From NCBI GenBank assembly GCA_019671135.1, contig JAHRHY010000014.1, forward strand, positions 1,486,001 through 1,550,000: 64,000 nucleotides of DNA, written 5' to 3'. Positions 11,160 through 21,871 of the stretch are shown here, piece by piece. A program made the position numbers and the translations under genes. This stretch comes from Linnemannia hyalina (lineage: Eukaryota > Mortierellomycota > Mortierellomycetes > Mortierellales > Mortierellaceae). Position 1 is the first letter of the stretch. The number at the start of each line of letters is the position of its first letter. The notes below the pieces were generated by a model that saw only the letters and a list, made by a program, of their open reading frames with translations, was not told the origin of the DNA and searched no databases.

Positions 11160-12667
11160 GGTCGCCCCTCACTGGCCATTACTATAGATGAGCAATTGGG
11201 GGCTCCAATTGCTCCCGGCTTCGGCTCTCGTGCGTGTTGCGCTGCTGTTGTCTCCAGGTCCGCTCACGCGCGCGTCAAGAGAGGCGACCAATGCCGGCGC
11301 GGCAACCAAGTTGATTAGTCGAGAATCGGCGTTTTGACCTCCCTACACCCCCTCTCGCTGCCAAGTTGTGGCCCGCGCGTGTATGTGGTTCTCCTACTCC
11401 TATCCGCTGTTGGGGAGGTCGAGGCTGTCCGAGTGAGTCTGCGTGCGAGCATACGGGTGTCCGTGCAAGTGGATCCTTCCTCCTGGATTCCCTCCTTCCT
11501 CGGCCCACCGGGAGTGAGTAGCTACCAGTTAGTTTGTCTTTTGGTTCGCGTGGACAAGAGGACGCGGGAGACGACTACCCTCTCCTTACATTACCGACAA
11601 GGACACGATGACTCCATCTCCTCTGCATTCAGGTCAAAAGTTGATTACCTGTTGCCAGCCGTGACACCCTACCGGTGATGTGGGAACTCGATCTCACCCA
11701 TTCCATTTCGACACCACTCCTTCCTCTTTCCAGTTTCTGGAAATGGATGTTGAGGACGGCCGGGATCAAAGCAAGGGTCCCTTTCCCTTGTTTGCGTGCG
11801 TGTGTGAGTTGAACACCCCAACCACGCACCCGATAACCTTGTTTTTTTTTCCTTCCCTTACCCTGTCCGAAAAGAGAGCGCACATACAAAAAAAAAAAAA
11901 AACGCATGTTATTCCACACTCATTGCACCATTCCTCATTTTTCAATTGCTCCCGTCCTTTCCTCCCATCATTCAGGGAAAGAGTGACAAGACCATGCACA
12001 TACATAGTCAACCGATTCTTTTTCTTCTCGATTGTTTCTGTTTAGCAACCACACTTTGTTTTGACGAAAGGTGGGGGCAAGCATACGTCTCCCTCCCTCT
12101 CTGACCCTCTCTTCCATTTTACACTTCCTTCATCGGAGGATGAAAAAAATAAAAAAAAAATTGTCCAAACGATGCTCACTTGTCCTTGTGCTCTGCCTAA
12201 CTGTCTGTGTATGTGTTTCTTTTTACGCCCACATTTTGCTGCTAGTGTCACTGTTGCCTCTGCTGCTGCTGCTGCTGCTGGACATATGACAAACCAACTC
12301 AAGAGTGGAAAAAAAAGCACGGTTCTCTTCCTATTTTCCTGTGCGTGTCAACAAACGTCGTCATTTTTCCAGGGGAGAGAAAGGGAGAAGGGGGGAAGAG
12401 TGATGGACTCCATTGCAGGAGCTAGGTGTTTAAGCATTGTACTGTACATCCAAAGAACGGCCCGACTTTTTTTACGATCTCCTCTTTGTCAAGCACTTTG
12501 AGCAGAAAGTGTTGACTGAACACTACAGCCGTCATTTTTTTTGAACCTCTGCATTTTTGCATTTGAATGAGCCTCATTCTTGGTGTCCATCATCATGTAG
12601 CCCCCAAAAAATAATGAGGTATCAGCACCATGCTTAAAGGACATAAGCATTGCGCTTACTATCGAGA

Positions 12668-12691
12668 TTTTTTTTTTTTTTTTTTTTTTTT
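12668..12691. repeat. poly(T) run, 24 nt
   Basis: An uninterrupted run of 24 thymines in the spacer. Confidence 0.9.
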
Positions 12692-14913
12692 CGTTCTCGA
12701 AAGTGTGCTCGTTGAATGATTTTGATCGCGCAAGGATGGACTCATAGAAACCTTTTCGGTTCCAGGAAAGTTTTCGGGTACCTGAATTGATAACTTGTGA
12801 ATGATTCGTTGGTTTGGGTGATCAGTAGTTGCCACATCAACCGAATTCCTGGTAAACCACCTGCCAAACGATCAAGAAGACTAGTTTAGACCAGCAAATC
12901 CTCTTTATTCATGGATGTGCAAAAGTGACGACTTTTTGTTTTTGTTTTTGTTTTTTCCTAATTTCTAAGCTGTGCACTGTGACAGACGGTCAACTCTACA
13001 ACAACGTGGCAGCCCTACTAAACAGTCCATGTCAGGAGGTTCGAATCCAAAAGGTGATCCAGTTGCATGTTAACACTTTGGCCATTTGCGCGTTTGATTG
13101 GTCATCCAAACGAAAACAAAGCTTCTTGACAGGCTGATTGCAATAGAAAAAGAAATCATTGGGAAATAGACATGGAAGCGCGGCTGAAAGAACAAAACAA
13201 AACACATTGCAAAAACAATAAAAAAAAAAGAGCGATGGAGGGCTAAATATTCTGCCAGGGAAGGCTGTTTGTTGTTGTTGTTGTAACAGGGCAATCATGG
13301 CGTTATATTTTGATCCAGTGCCTCTCTATGATACGATACCAGGCGTGGTGGATCAAAGATGATAAGACCATCTTGAATTTGAGAGGAAAGTAACTATGCA
13401 TGCTTAGTAAACGCTTCCTTTGCTTCCTGGTATCTCCCAATAATGATACAAAATGGCCCTTGTCAATCCATGCACCAAACGCCCTTAATTGAGCCCTTCC
13501 CAATGGCGTGAGGTGTGAAGGCCTCAATAGCGTCCCACTGAGTACTTACTCAGTGCAAAGACAAAAGAACGCGAAAAGAGGCCGCGTTGTTTGCGTTATT
13601 GCGTCATTTTTTTGCTGGCAAGAGGAACTACGAAGTGAATGAGCATAAGGGACGTGTTGGCTGTCTGCATGGGAGGAAGAGGATGCATTTGGTGTTGTTG
13701 AATGTAGGAATGAGAAGCAAGAAAAGAAAAAGTAGGGGGATGTACCTTCTCAACAATACTCTTTTATGCGGTGGTGAAGGAAAGGGGTGAGAATGGATTG
13801 AATGGTAGTAAAGAGGCATGGTGTAAAGGGACAAAAAAAAGGGATTTACCTATTGCTAGCATGGTCCAAGTGACCTTTGCTGCACCAAAGGAGTATATCA
13901 AAAGGGGCTCGACCAGACAATGACCCAGAAAATTAACTGGGAGGGCTGAATTAGATCCTTCACAATCCCACACTCACTCTCGACATGTGAGACTAGTATG
14001 TACTGTACACGTCGGCACAACATCCTCTGACTCCGCGGTCTCAGAAAAAAACAGACCAAAATCGTCACTTATCGTCTGTACCATTATGGAAAGAGCTCTT
14101 TCGGAGGATTTGAGTTTCAGAGTGTTTGTGTATTGAACCAATACCAAGATGAGATTTTTTTCATACAGTCGATAACCAACAGTGCGGGTGGCATTGGTTT
14201 TGGTTCCGAGGTTGTGTATTTGCATGAAAACGCAGAGCTTCGTGTGTTCACAATGCGAGGAAAGGCCAATGGTGCTTGCGACACCATGAGACTCGTTACA
14301 GCCTGTTACAAAAAACAATGGTGAAAGGATAGGAGGATAGGTAGGTCCAATTGAAATGAGGGTTTTTTTTCGTCTTTCCTTTTGTTGCCTTTAGGGATCT
14401 TACATTTTGTTATTGCTTGTTATCTCCTTTGGACATGGCAACCTATTGCCGTGTGCGTGTGAACAAAAGAAAGTTGTAAGGGTTCCCCCTTGCCTTACAT
14501 GTGTGCGAATGGTGTGAGAATGTGTGTTTGGAGGCCTTCATACATATCCTTCGCATTGATTAATGAACAAATTTATCACTTCGCGTTCTTAGTGGTTGCT
14601 TCTCATCAGCGTCTTCGCCTTTTTCACTCCTTTGCCATGAGTGTAGAAACGAGCGGGATGGGCTTGACTGTGCCATACATTGTTTTTGTCTCTTTTTTCC
14701 CTCTTTATTTTTTCATTGGCCAGTTTGTCTTTTTTTTCTCTTTCTCTCTTTTTTCTCTTCTTTTCTCATATTCAACACACGTACCCTCCCCTCCTACCAT
14801 CCTACCATCCGTGCTACAGCGCACAGAAACAAATTTTCATCTCTTTTCCTCAACACAACACAACAAAGTTACGCCGCTCTCTCTCCACCGTTGAGCCCTC
14901 CCACACAAACAAA

Positions 14914-14965
14914 CACAATCGGGCTGCACAATCGGACCGCACAATCGGACCGCACAATCGGGCCG
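14914..14965. repeat. 13-bp tandem repeat, four copies
   Basis: Units start at 14914, 14927, 14940 and 14953, with core CACAATCGGACCG; the first and last copies differ by one or two bases. It lies directly after a C/T-rich, leader-like tract with no gene behind it. Confidence 0.85.
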
Positions 14966-15755
14966 CGGATAACGAAACCACTTAGAGACAACTCAATTCC
15001 CATTATAAAAAAAAATCTCAAAAAAAAAGGCGATGCTCTCATTCACTGTTCAGGCATTCGACAAAACTCATTCTGCCATGGCAAACATACAAACACAAAC
15101 AACATGGGCATGGCCCAATACCTCCTACCATCCCGCATACATACACACAGCAATACAAACAATGCAGGACAATCAACCTTAATGCTTAATCCTTCTTGGA
15201 CTTTTCACCCACCATATTCATATCGCTAAATACAACACTTTTGCGCTGCAACTCACACACCTTTCCCCCTCAACCTATAGTCCACCTGTCTGTCACAAGT
15301 TCTTTTCATCCCCCCCTCTTCCGCTTGCTTCGAACCAGTAACTTTTTTAAAGAGTTTTTTTTATTACTTCAAGAAAAGGAGGGTATCGCTTGGGATCAAA
15401 AATATATACACTATTTGGGTTATGCTGTTATGCCATCATGCCATCATGCCATCAATTGCTCTAAAGAGGTGAGAGCAGCAAAGAAAAAAAGAGATGGAGA
15501 CTGAACTCACAGGAACAAACACAAAACAAACAAAAAGAGAAGGAGAAAGTCGAAAAGGATGAAATAACGTTTGGAAACGGTGCGAAAACAAAAGTGGGCA
15601 AACCCAGTTATCCATCTCTCCTGCCAAGCGTGCGCACAAAATCAATTTTGCTTTTTGTGCTCATGTATGTGTTTTCCTTTATCGTCGTGTTGTGTTTGTG
15701 GGTGTGAAATGCGTTGCGTATGCATGGCTTGGGCGTGCCCTCTTTGTTTTGCCCT

Positions 15756-17210
15756 TTACGCTCCCTGGCTGGGGTACCCATGGTGCGCAAGGTAATGGCG
15801 CTCGCGCGCCTCAATCCGCTTGAATGCCTCAGGGCACATCGCACACTGGTACGGCCGCACGTTGGAATGGATCCGATGGTGTCTCTTCATGTCGTACACC
15901 CGCGCGAATGCCATGCAGCAGTCCGGGCACGGGTAGGGCTTCTGACGGAGATGTGTGGTCTGGTGCGACTGGAGGTTGCAAGCCCGGCTGAAGAGGCGGT
16001 TACATTCTTGGCACTGGTGTAACTTCCCTGGTGGTTTGGCGGTGTTTGGTTTGTTAACTTTGCTGGTCTTGAGGGGTTTTGGGTGCTTGGGGTGTTTAGG
16101 GACAGAGGAGGTCTTGGGAGCGGCAGTGGTAGAGGGCGCACGGCGTTTGGTGGGCTTCTTGCGGTAGGTCGATGCTTTTGTGGGGAAGGAAAAGGATGTG
16201 GACGGAGCCTCTGATTTCACATCCTCCTCGTCTTCCTCGTCCTCGTTCTCGGAGGAGGAGGAGGAGGATGGCGTTGAGGAGAACGTGCTCTGACTGGTAA
16301 CGGAATCGTCAACATCAGTAAAAGGGGACGTCATTGGTAGTGGCAGAGGAGGGGGAAATGAAGGGTCGCTCTGAAAGTGAGGGGGCACACCGGTTGACAA
16401 CTCTTGGTGCCGATGAGGATGAAAGTGGTGGGTGTTGTGTGATGTGTGAGGGTGGTAGTGTTGCAGCAGCTGTTGTTGTGGTCGGAGTTGGTTTTGTGAA
16501 GTGGCATCGGGGGAGTTGTTGAAGTGTGCTGTGGCCACGGCCTCGTGAGTTTGAGGCGCCCACATGGGTGGTGGCTGTTGCTGGCCGAGGGTAAAGAACC
16601 CTGGGTCTTGAAATGACTGCAGCGTCGCGGCGGGAAAAGGGGTTTCAAAGGTACCATAATAGGTGTTCTGCGTCGTATCACCCATCATTGCAATTGGTGT
16701 CGCTGGTGGCGTTGTTGGTACTGCGGCAACAGACGAGGTGGCAATAGCGGTATACATGGGAGTCTCGAAGCTCCTGGGTCCTAAGGCGGCGTGAATATGA
16801 ACGGGGTTCATCATCTGCTGCTGCTGTTGCTGCGTGTTCGAGTTTGATGGAAAGACCAGAGCTCTTGCAAAGGAGAGCGCGGCAAGGTCGTCCACGATGG
16901 GGATATTCATGTAATGCGACAGAGACTCGTTTGTGGGGTATTCTTCACCCGTTCCGGGAGAAGTAAGTATGTTGCAGTTGTTGTTGTTGTTGTATGAAAG
17001 AGGTGCTTGTTGAAGAGCGTTGTTGAAGTTGATGATTGTGGTGACGCTAATGCTGTTAGTGTTGTTATTGTTGTGGTAGAAGAGATTATTGTTGAGTGCT
17101 GGGTGTCCTCCCTTGTTGTTGTCAAAAGAGGAAAGGTCTACAATGGCGTTGTCGTCTTCGTTGATGGAACGGTAGTTGCGTGAACCAGGTTTGTTCATAA
17201 TAACGGACAA
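15756..17210 (-). CDS. C2H2 zinc-finger transcription factor, three fingers
   Basis: A single exon of 484 aa. The C-terminus carries three consecutive classical C2H2 fingers at about residues 400-478, with His/Arg-rich linkers of the TH-x5-YPC type. The third is C-x2-C-x12-H-x3-H. A basic patch before them (RKKPTKRRA, about residue 348) is a likely nuclear signal. An acidic stretch rich in Ser, Glu and Asp lies around 315-330. The N-terminal ~300 residues are low complexity (Asn, Gln, His, Pro, Thr) and are likely an activation region. The ATG at 17210 is the first in frame and is preceded by a C/T-rich leader on the minus strand (17215-17520). Role: probable sequence-specific DNA-binding regulator; target genes are unknown. 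No orthologue could be named. Confidence 0.85.
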   Translation of the reverse strand: MSVIMNKPGSRNYRSINEDDNAIVDLSSFDNNKGGHPALNNNLFYHNNNNTNSISVTTIINFNNALQQAPLSYNNNNNCNILTSPGTGEEYPTNESLSHYMNIPIVDDLAALSFARALVFPSNSNTQQQQQQMMNPVHIHAALGPRSFETPMYTAIATSSVAAVPTTPPATPIAMMGDTTQNTYYGTFETPFPAATLQSFQDPGFFTLGQQQPPPMWAPQTHEAVATAHFNNSPDATSQNQLRPQQQLLQHYHPHTSHNTHHFHPHRHQELSTGVPPHFQSDPSFPPPLPLPMTSPFTDVDDSVTSQSTFSSTPSSSSSSENEDEEDEEDVKSEAPSTSFSFPTKASTYRKKPTKRRAPSTTAAPKTSSVPKHPKHPKPLKTSKVNKPNTAKPPGKLHQCQECNRLFSRACNLQSHQTTHLRQKPYPCPDCCMAFARVYDMKRHHRIHSNVRPYQCAMCPEAFKRIEARERHYLAHHGYPSQGA

Positions 17211-17801
17211 CGAAGCAAAGGAATGAACGAAAAGCAGAACAAAGAGGCAAAGGGCGAAGGAGAAAAAAGAGAGGGTAAAGGTTCAAGAAGGAGGGGGTGG
17301 TGGCTGAGTGTGTGTGTGTGTGTGCTGTGCTTCTGTTCTAATGTGCGCTTCTTTTTTCGATACACAGGGAGAGGGGAGGGTGGATGAGGAATATAATTGG
17401 AAAGAGAAAAAGAGGGGGAAGTGAAGAGTGAATTTAGAGAAGAGAAGAAGAAGAAGAGTGAAAAAAGAGCAAGAGGGTCAGTAGAAATAAGAATTGCGGA
17501 GAAATGGACAGAGAAAGGCAATGGGTTGTTGTTGTTGCGATATGTGTGTGTATAAACAATCGTTACGCAGTAAGAAAACGGCGAAGACTTAGTTGTTCAG
17601 TAAAGGAGGGGAGAGAGAGAATAATCCCCCAAAAATTGACAGATGGTGGGAGAAGGAAGAAGGACAGGGGACAAGTGGGAAACAGGAACAAGGATTGAGT
17701 GACTAAGCGTTGGTAGGGGTAAGGGAACAACACAGCGTTGTGCACCCTTCCGCGGCAGCATGCGAATAAATACTCAGTATGGCCAAGCAAATCACACTCA
17801 C

Positions 17802-17832
<31 letters not shown>

Positions 17833-20800
17833 TCACAGTCAAGAGTAGGTAAGTGGCAGTGCTATTGCATTTTTTCTGCTTTTTTGATTTCGTTCTGTCC
17901 ACAGTTTCTTCATCTCCTTGTTTTTCTTCGACTTTTTATACAGCGCTTCGCTTACATATGCTAGCTGTACGGTGAGGTAGAACGAATCACTAACTACCGG
18001 AAGGGCTGTGAAGAAATGAAAACAGAGCACGAAAAACATGCACAGCCTAAACGAGAACAAAGAAAAATAACAACCCCAAGTGGTGCGTGGTGGTGGCCCT
18101 ATTCCTTCTTCAATATGTTGTGTTCACAAGGATACAAAAACGCTTTCTTAGTGGTTCCAACCCTTTCTTCGTATCTCTACTTACGACCACAGATTCGAAA
18201 AGCGAGAGAGGTGGAGAATCCACGACGTGTACTTTTTGTGTTTTTGTGGTCTCCTTGCGGAATGAAAAAGGCACCGATCACTCAGTTCACTTTTTTACCT
18301 ATATTTCTTTAGTTCGTTCACTGTGTCGGATACCTCCCTTTGACAAAGCAAAAGAAGAAGAAATAAGAGTTAACGCTTAGAAGAAATGAGAGGAGTAGGT
18401 ACATACAAAAAAGTAAGGAAATATCATGAACAACTTTGATGGATAGTGTGTGGGTCGCAGTGCTTTTCAATCGGAACTCAGTATCCGGTGTGTGGTGTTG
18501 TTGTTTTTCTTTCTCTACGTTCTTTTTCCCGCCTCTCTCCGTCCTTCGTTAACAATGTTTTCGAGATGGCTCATCGACGTAAAAACAACAACAACAGAAA
18601 AAACACACGCACGCATGCAGGCACACACAAACGCCTAACCACAGGAAAAAAACAAAGTTAAAATCAAATCATTCGCCGAACACACACAGAAAAAAAGAGT
18701 TCGTGACTCGGCGCACAGAAAGATACAGAGAAAAGAAGGGGGCTATCGGACAATGGAATCTCTCTAGTCGCCATCTCTCTTTGCCAACAAAAAAAAGCTG
18801 TTGGAAGAAACACCAACGACAAATCGTTTTGGCTATGGGAGATGTTAATAATTACACAGCATTTTTGTACAATTAATTGCTCGAAGTATAACGATAACAA
18901 CTCTTTGTAAAGTACAGACAAGAAAAACGATGGGCTGATAGAATGGAAAGGGGGATGGGTGACTCGTGGCTGTACCTCCCTTTTCTCACAGTCGAATGCA
19001 ATAACATAATGGTGCGACCACTGTTTTATCACACAAAGCATCTTTGCTATTTCTGTGTATGTATCTCTCTCTCTCTGTCTCATCTTATGGGCGCCTCCTA
19101 TTCCTTGTCTTTCGTCTCCTTTTGTTCTCGCGTGCTTGACCTCAATAAAGTTTTTTCGATTCTGCTTTTTTTTTTTTTGCTAAACCTTAGCAATAACCGT
19201 ACGGCGGACTAAATGAGACGGCCATCACCACCTCCCACCTGCGTTGTAAAACAAGTATAGTAGAGAGACAAAACGAGAGAGCGGAGTAAAGAAGGAGCAA
19301 CAAACGACTCCTCATCTTTCACTCGGTTCAATTGCCACAGCCACTGTTTTTTTCATTTTCCTTCTCCTTCCGAATCAATTGGGAACAGTTATACCCTTTG
19401 GGACGAAACGAGCCGGCTAGCGATCAGGGGTCGGGGGTTAGGGGGCTAGACAATCAACCATAGTCGTGGTTCCTGCCACATTATGTGTATGGTTCCAGGC
19501 TATTCAAGCACCTTTATAATTGCTGTTTTTTCCTCTTCCTTTGTTTCTTTGTTCTGACCAACTTGTTTCGTCCGCCCTTCTTCTTCACACAGACCCTGTC
19601 TTTTCCTTCTCCTTGCTTACTTCCGAACTCATTCGTTCCCATTCTTTTCCCTCTCGGTACTCTTTCCTCCCTATCAATTGACCCCGCGCCTTCCTCGTAA
19701 ACAAAATAAGAGATGAAATGATTATTTTGTCCGTCGGTCTTTCCGTCTGTCCGCTCGTCCTACCCTTCCATTCTATCAGAAATGATTCACCAACTATCAC
19801 AGACAATGCACACATGCACACACGCTCTCTTGCTCACACACTCACAGATGACCCTTTCCCTCCAGATAGACAGGGCCTTTCTATGGTCCACCACGCTTTT
19901 GAGCTATATCTTTTCGTTAGTTTTTGTTGCATTGCTCACTTGGCCCTTCTCTGTCGGCAAAAAAGCAGGTTATTTGTTATTGTCTCCATCCCATTTTGTT
20001 TTCTCCTCGGAGTCCGCTTTTATCCCTCCTTCACCGTCCTACCCTTGTATCCTCTCCTATCTCTCTTTTTATTCCATGAGGCTTTGTGGAGATAAATGCG
20101 ATCTATATACACTTGTGTACCCGTCCCCTAAAAGGTAATTGAACCACTGCCACCATGTCATCGAACAACAAACAACCCGATTCTTCGTCCCCCCCCCTTC
20201 CATCCTCTAGTTTCTCCGTCTACTCTCCTGAGTCTCGTCTTTCATAGTCGCTTCACGCTTCACGCTTCTCTCCCAAAACACTCTTACCCAATGCACAGAT
20301 ACACCCACATTCCTGCTCATATTACTCCAGCGACGCCTCTTTTTTCCTACTTCCCAGCTACCTCTTCCCCTCTATTCCGTTTCATACTACCAGTCCTAAC
20401 TCATCTATAGAGCAATAAATTAGTACAACAAACAACAAAAGGAATGTCTCAACAAACATGTAGCATGACGGGTGTCGGGCATGACTTTGGGAGGACTCCA
20501 GACAACTGCAACATGCCTTGTTTGATCGCTGTACTACCTTCTCGTCTTCCTTTTCGTCTTTCTTCCTTTTACTTATTCTCCACCGTACAAGCTGTTGTCG
20601 TTGTCCTCGTCCTCGTCCCATAGCAATTGAACGAGAGGGTCTAGACCTGACAATTTGTCCTCCCATTCTTTTCTCCTGAAAGGAAGAAGAAAGCGACTTT
20701 ACTGCTCAAAGAAGGGTCGATGAAATCGAAGATATGCATGTAATTATTATTTTTTCACTAGGGCCTTCTTGTACATCCTTTTCCCGATGGTACATTTCTT

Positions 20801-21499
20801 CCCATTCAACACACTCAAGCCAGTCTCCTTTTTTTTTTCTTCTGCTCTGCATGCATTCAAACTGGAAAAATAATTGCTTATTGAGGAAAAGGTTTTGAAT
20901 CGCGTCAAAGACACGAACAAGCAAAAAGTAAAGAGAGGAGATAGTACACGTATAGGCGCGATGAACGATCGGCGAGCACCAAACATCAACGACAACACTG
21001 ACAACACATATGCACCTCCAACACACTTACAACACACATACGATCTGTCCTCTTTATCCTCTTCCTCTCCTCCCCTCTTCCCTTCGTCCCTTCGTACCTC
21101 CCTTTTGTCTTTCCCTTCGTCGTTCTCCTTGATCATTCCAGTTGTGATACCGCGTACACAAACAAAAAATCAGAGCTATCCTTTTTCTTTCCTTGACACA
21201 TGCATTTCTTTGCGTCCCTCACTCACTCACTCACTCACTTGCGCACTCGCTTCTTTCTGTGTCTCTTTGTCGCCAAGCGCACGTATTGTCGTCTTTCGCG
21301 CACCCCTGTACCCACCATTGCATTGTTGTTTCGAATAAATGTGTGATTCTCGTTGTCTTCACTTCTTTCTTCTTCTTTTTTCCCGGTTTTCCATCTGTCG
21401 CAATCATCCATTTGACACTCCCCCTATTCCCACACCACCGCAACCTCTTTCTTTCCAATAATCATTCACACGAAACAAAAATAATAGACCAAAACGAAC
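17211..21499. other. long intergenic stretch, no gene seen
   Basis: The right end (21020-21480) is a strong C/T-rich tract that fits the leader of the small gene at 21500. The left end is the leader and promoter of the zinc-finger gene. In between are AT-rich spacers, pyrimidine tracts (19540-19680, 20170-20400) and microsatellites. No open frame had convincing composition. Confidence 0.55.
17799..17835. repeat. ACACAT hexamer microsatellite
   Basis: Six near-perfect copies of a CACATA hexamer in tandem. Confidence 0.85.
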
Positions 21500-21871
21500 A
21501 TGCCTCGTAACTTCCGAACCGTTTCAAACTTCATCCCAATCCAAGCTGGCGGCGGTGACGGCAATGCGTTCCTGCCTCCGACTATTTGTTACATCGAGAA
21601 CCCCCTCTCGGATGACATCCAGAAGACTGAAGGCGCGGCGAACCTGAACATGGACGATGCCGTCAATGATGCCACTAATGGTGGCGTGGATGCAGCCGCT
21701 GATGCCGTCGGTGAAGCCGTTCATGATGTTGGCCTGTCTTCGTCGTCCTCCCCTTTGTCGACCTCACCGACTGTTGATCACGTCGAGACAACAGAAACCA
21801 ACGCGGATGATGGTGGCGCGGATGTTGAGATAGAAGAAGAAGAGATGGAGGAGGACGGAGGAGAGGAGTAA
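21500..21871 (+). CDS. small acidic orphan protein
   Basis: A single-exon ORF of 123 aa. Residues 1-40 are ordered-looking (MPRNFRTVSNFIPIQ, then a Gly-rich turn, then a hydrophobic FLPPTICYIENP). Residues 48-75 are Asn/Ala/Asp rich, a Ser/Pro stretch follows, and the C-terminal 25 residues are almost all Glu/Asp/Gly. The ATG lies in an A-rich context after a long pyrimidine leader, as expected for an expressed gene here. No family is recognised. An overlapping minus-strand frame (21675-21992) is a His/Pro mirror image and was not used. Confidence 0.5.
   Translation: MPRNFRTVSNFIPIQAGGGDGNAFLPPTICYIENPLSDDIQKTEGAANLNMDDAVNDATNGGVDAAADAVGEAVHDVGLSSSSSPLSTSPTVDHVETTETNADDGGADVEIEEEEMEEDGGEE

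Larger units (their letters stand above)
11160..15755. other. long intergenic stretch, no gene seen
   Basis: About 4.6 kb with no credible gene. It contains homopolymer runs (A at 11888-11902, T at 12668-12691), CTG repeats near 12258-12280, and Ser/Phe/Leu pseudo-frames. A promoter-like pyrimidine segment at 14680-14890 leads into a 13-bp tandem repeat (14914-14965) but no gene follows on the plus strand. Confidence 0.55.

Noticed and set aside
13032..13052. GGTTCGAATCC, a tRNA B-box-like string
   Set aside because: The flanking bases do not form a T-arm stem, and no D-arm, anticodon arm or acceptor stem can be drawn upstream.
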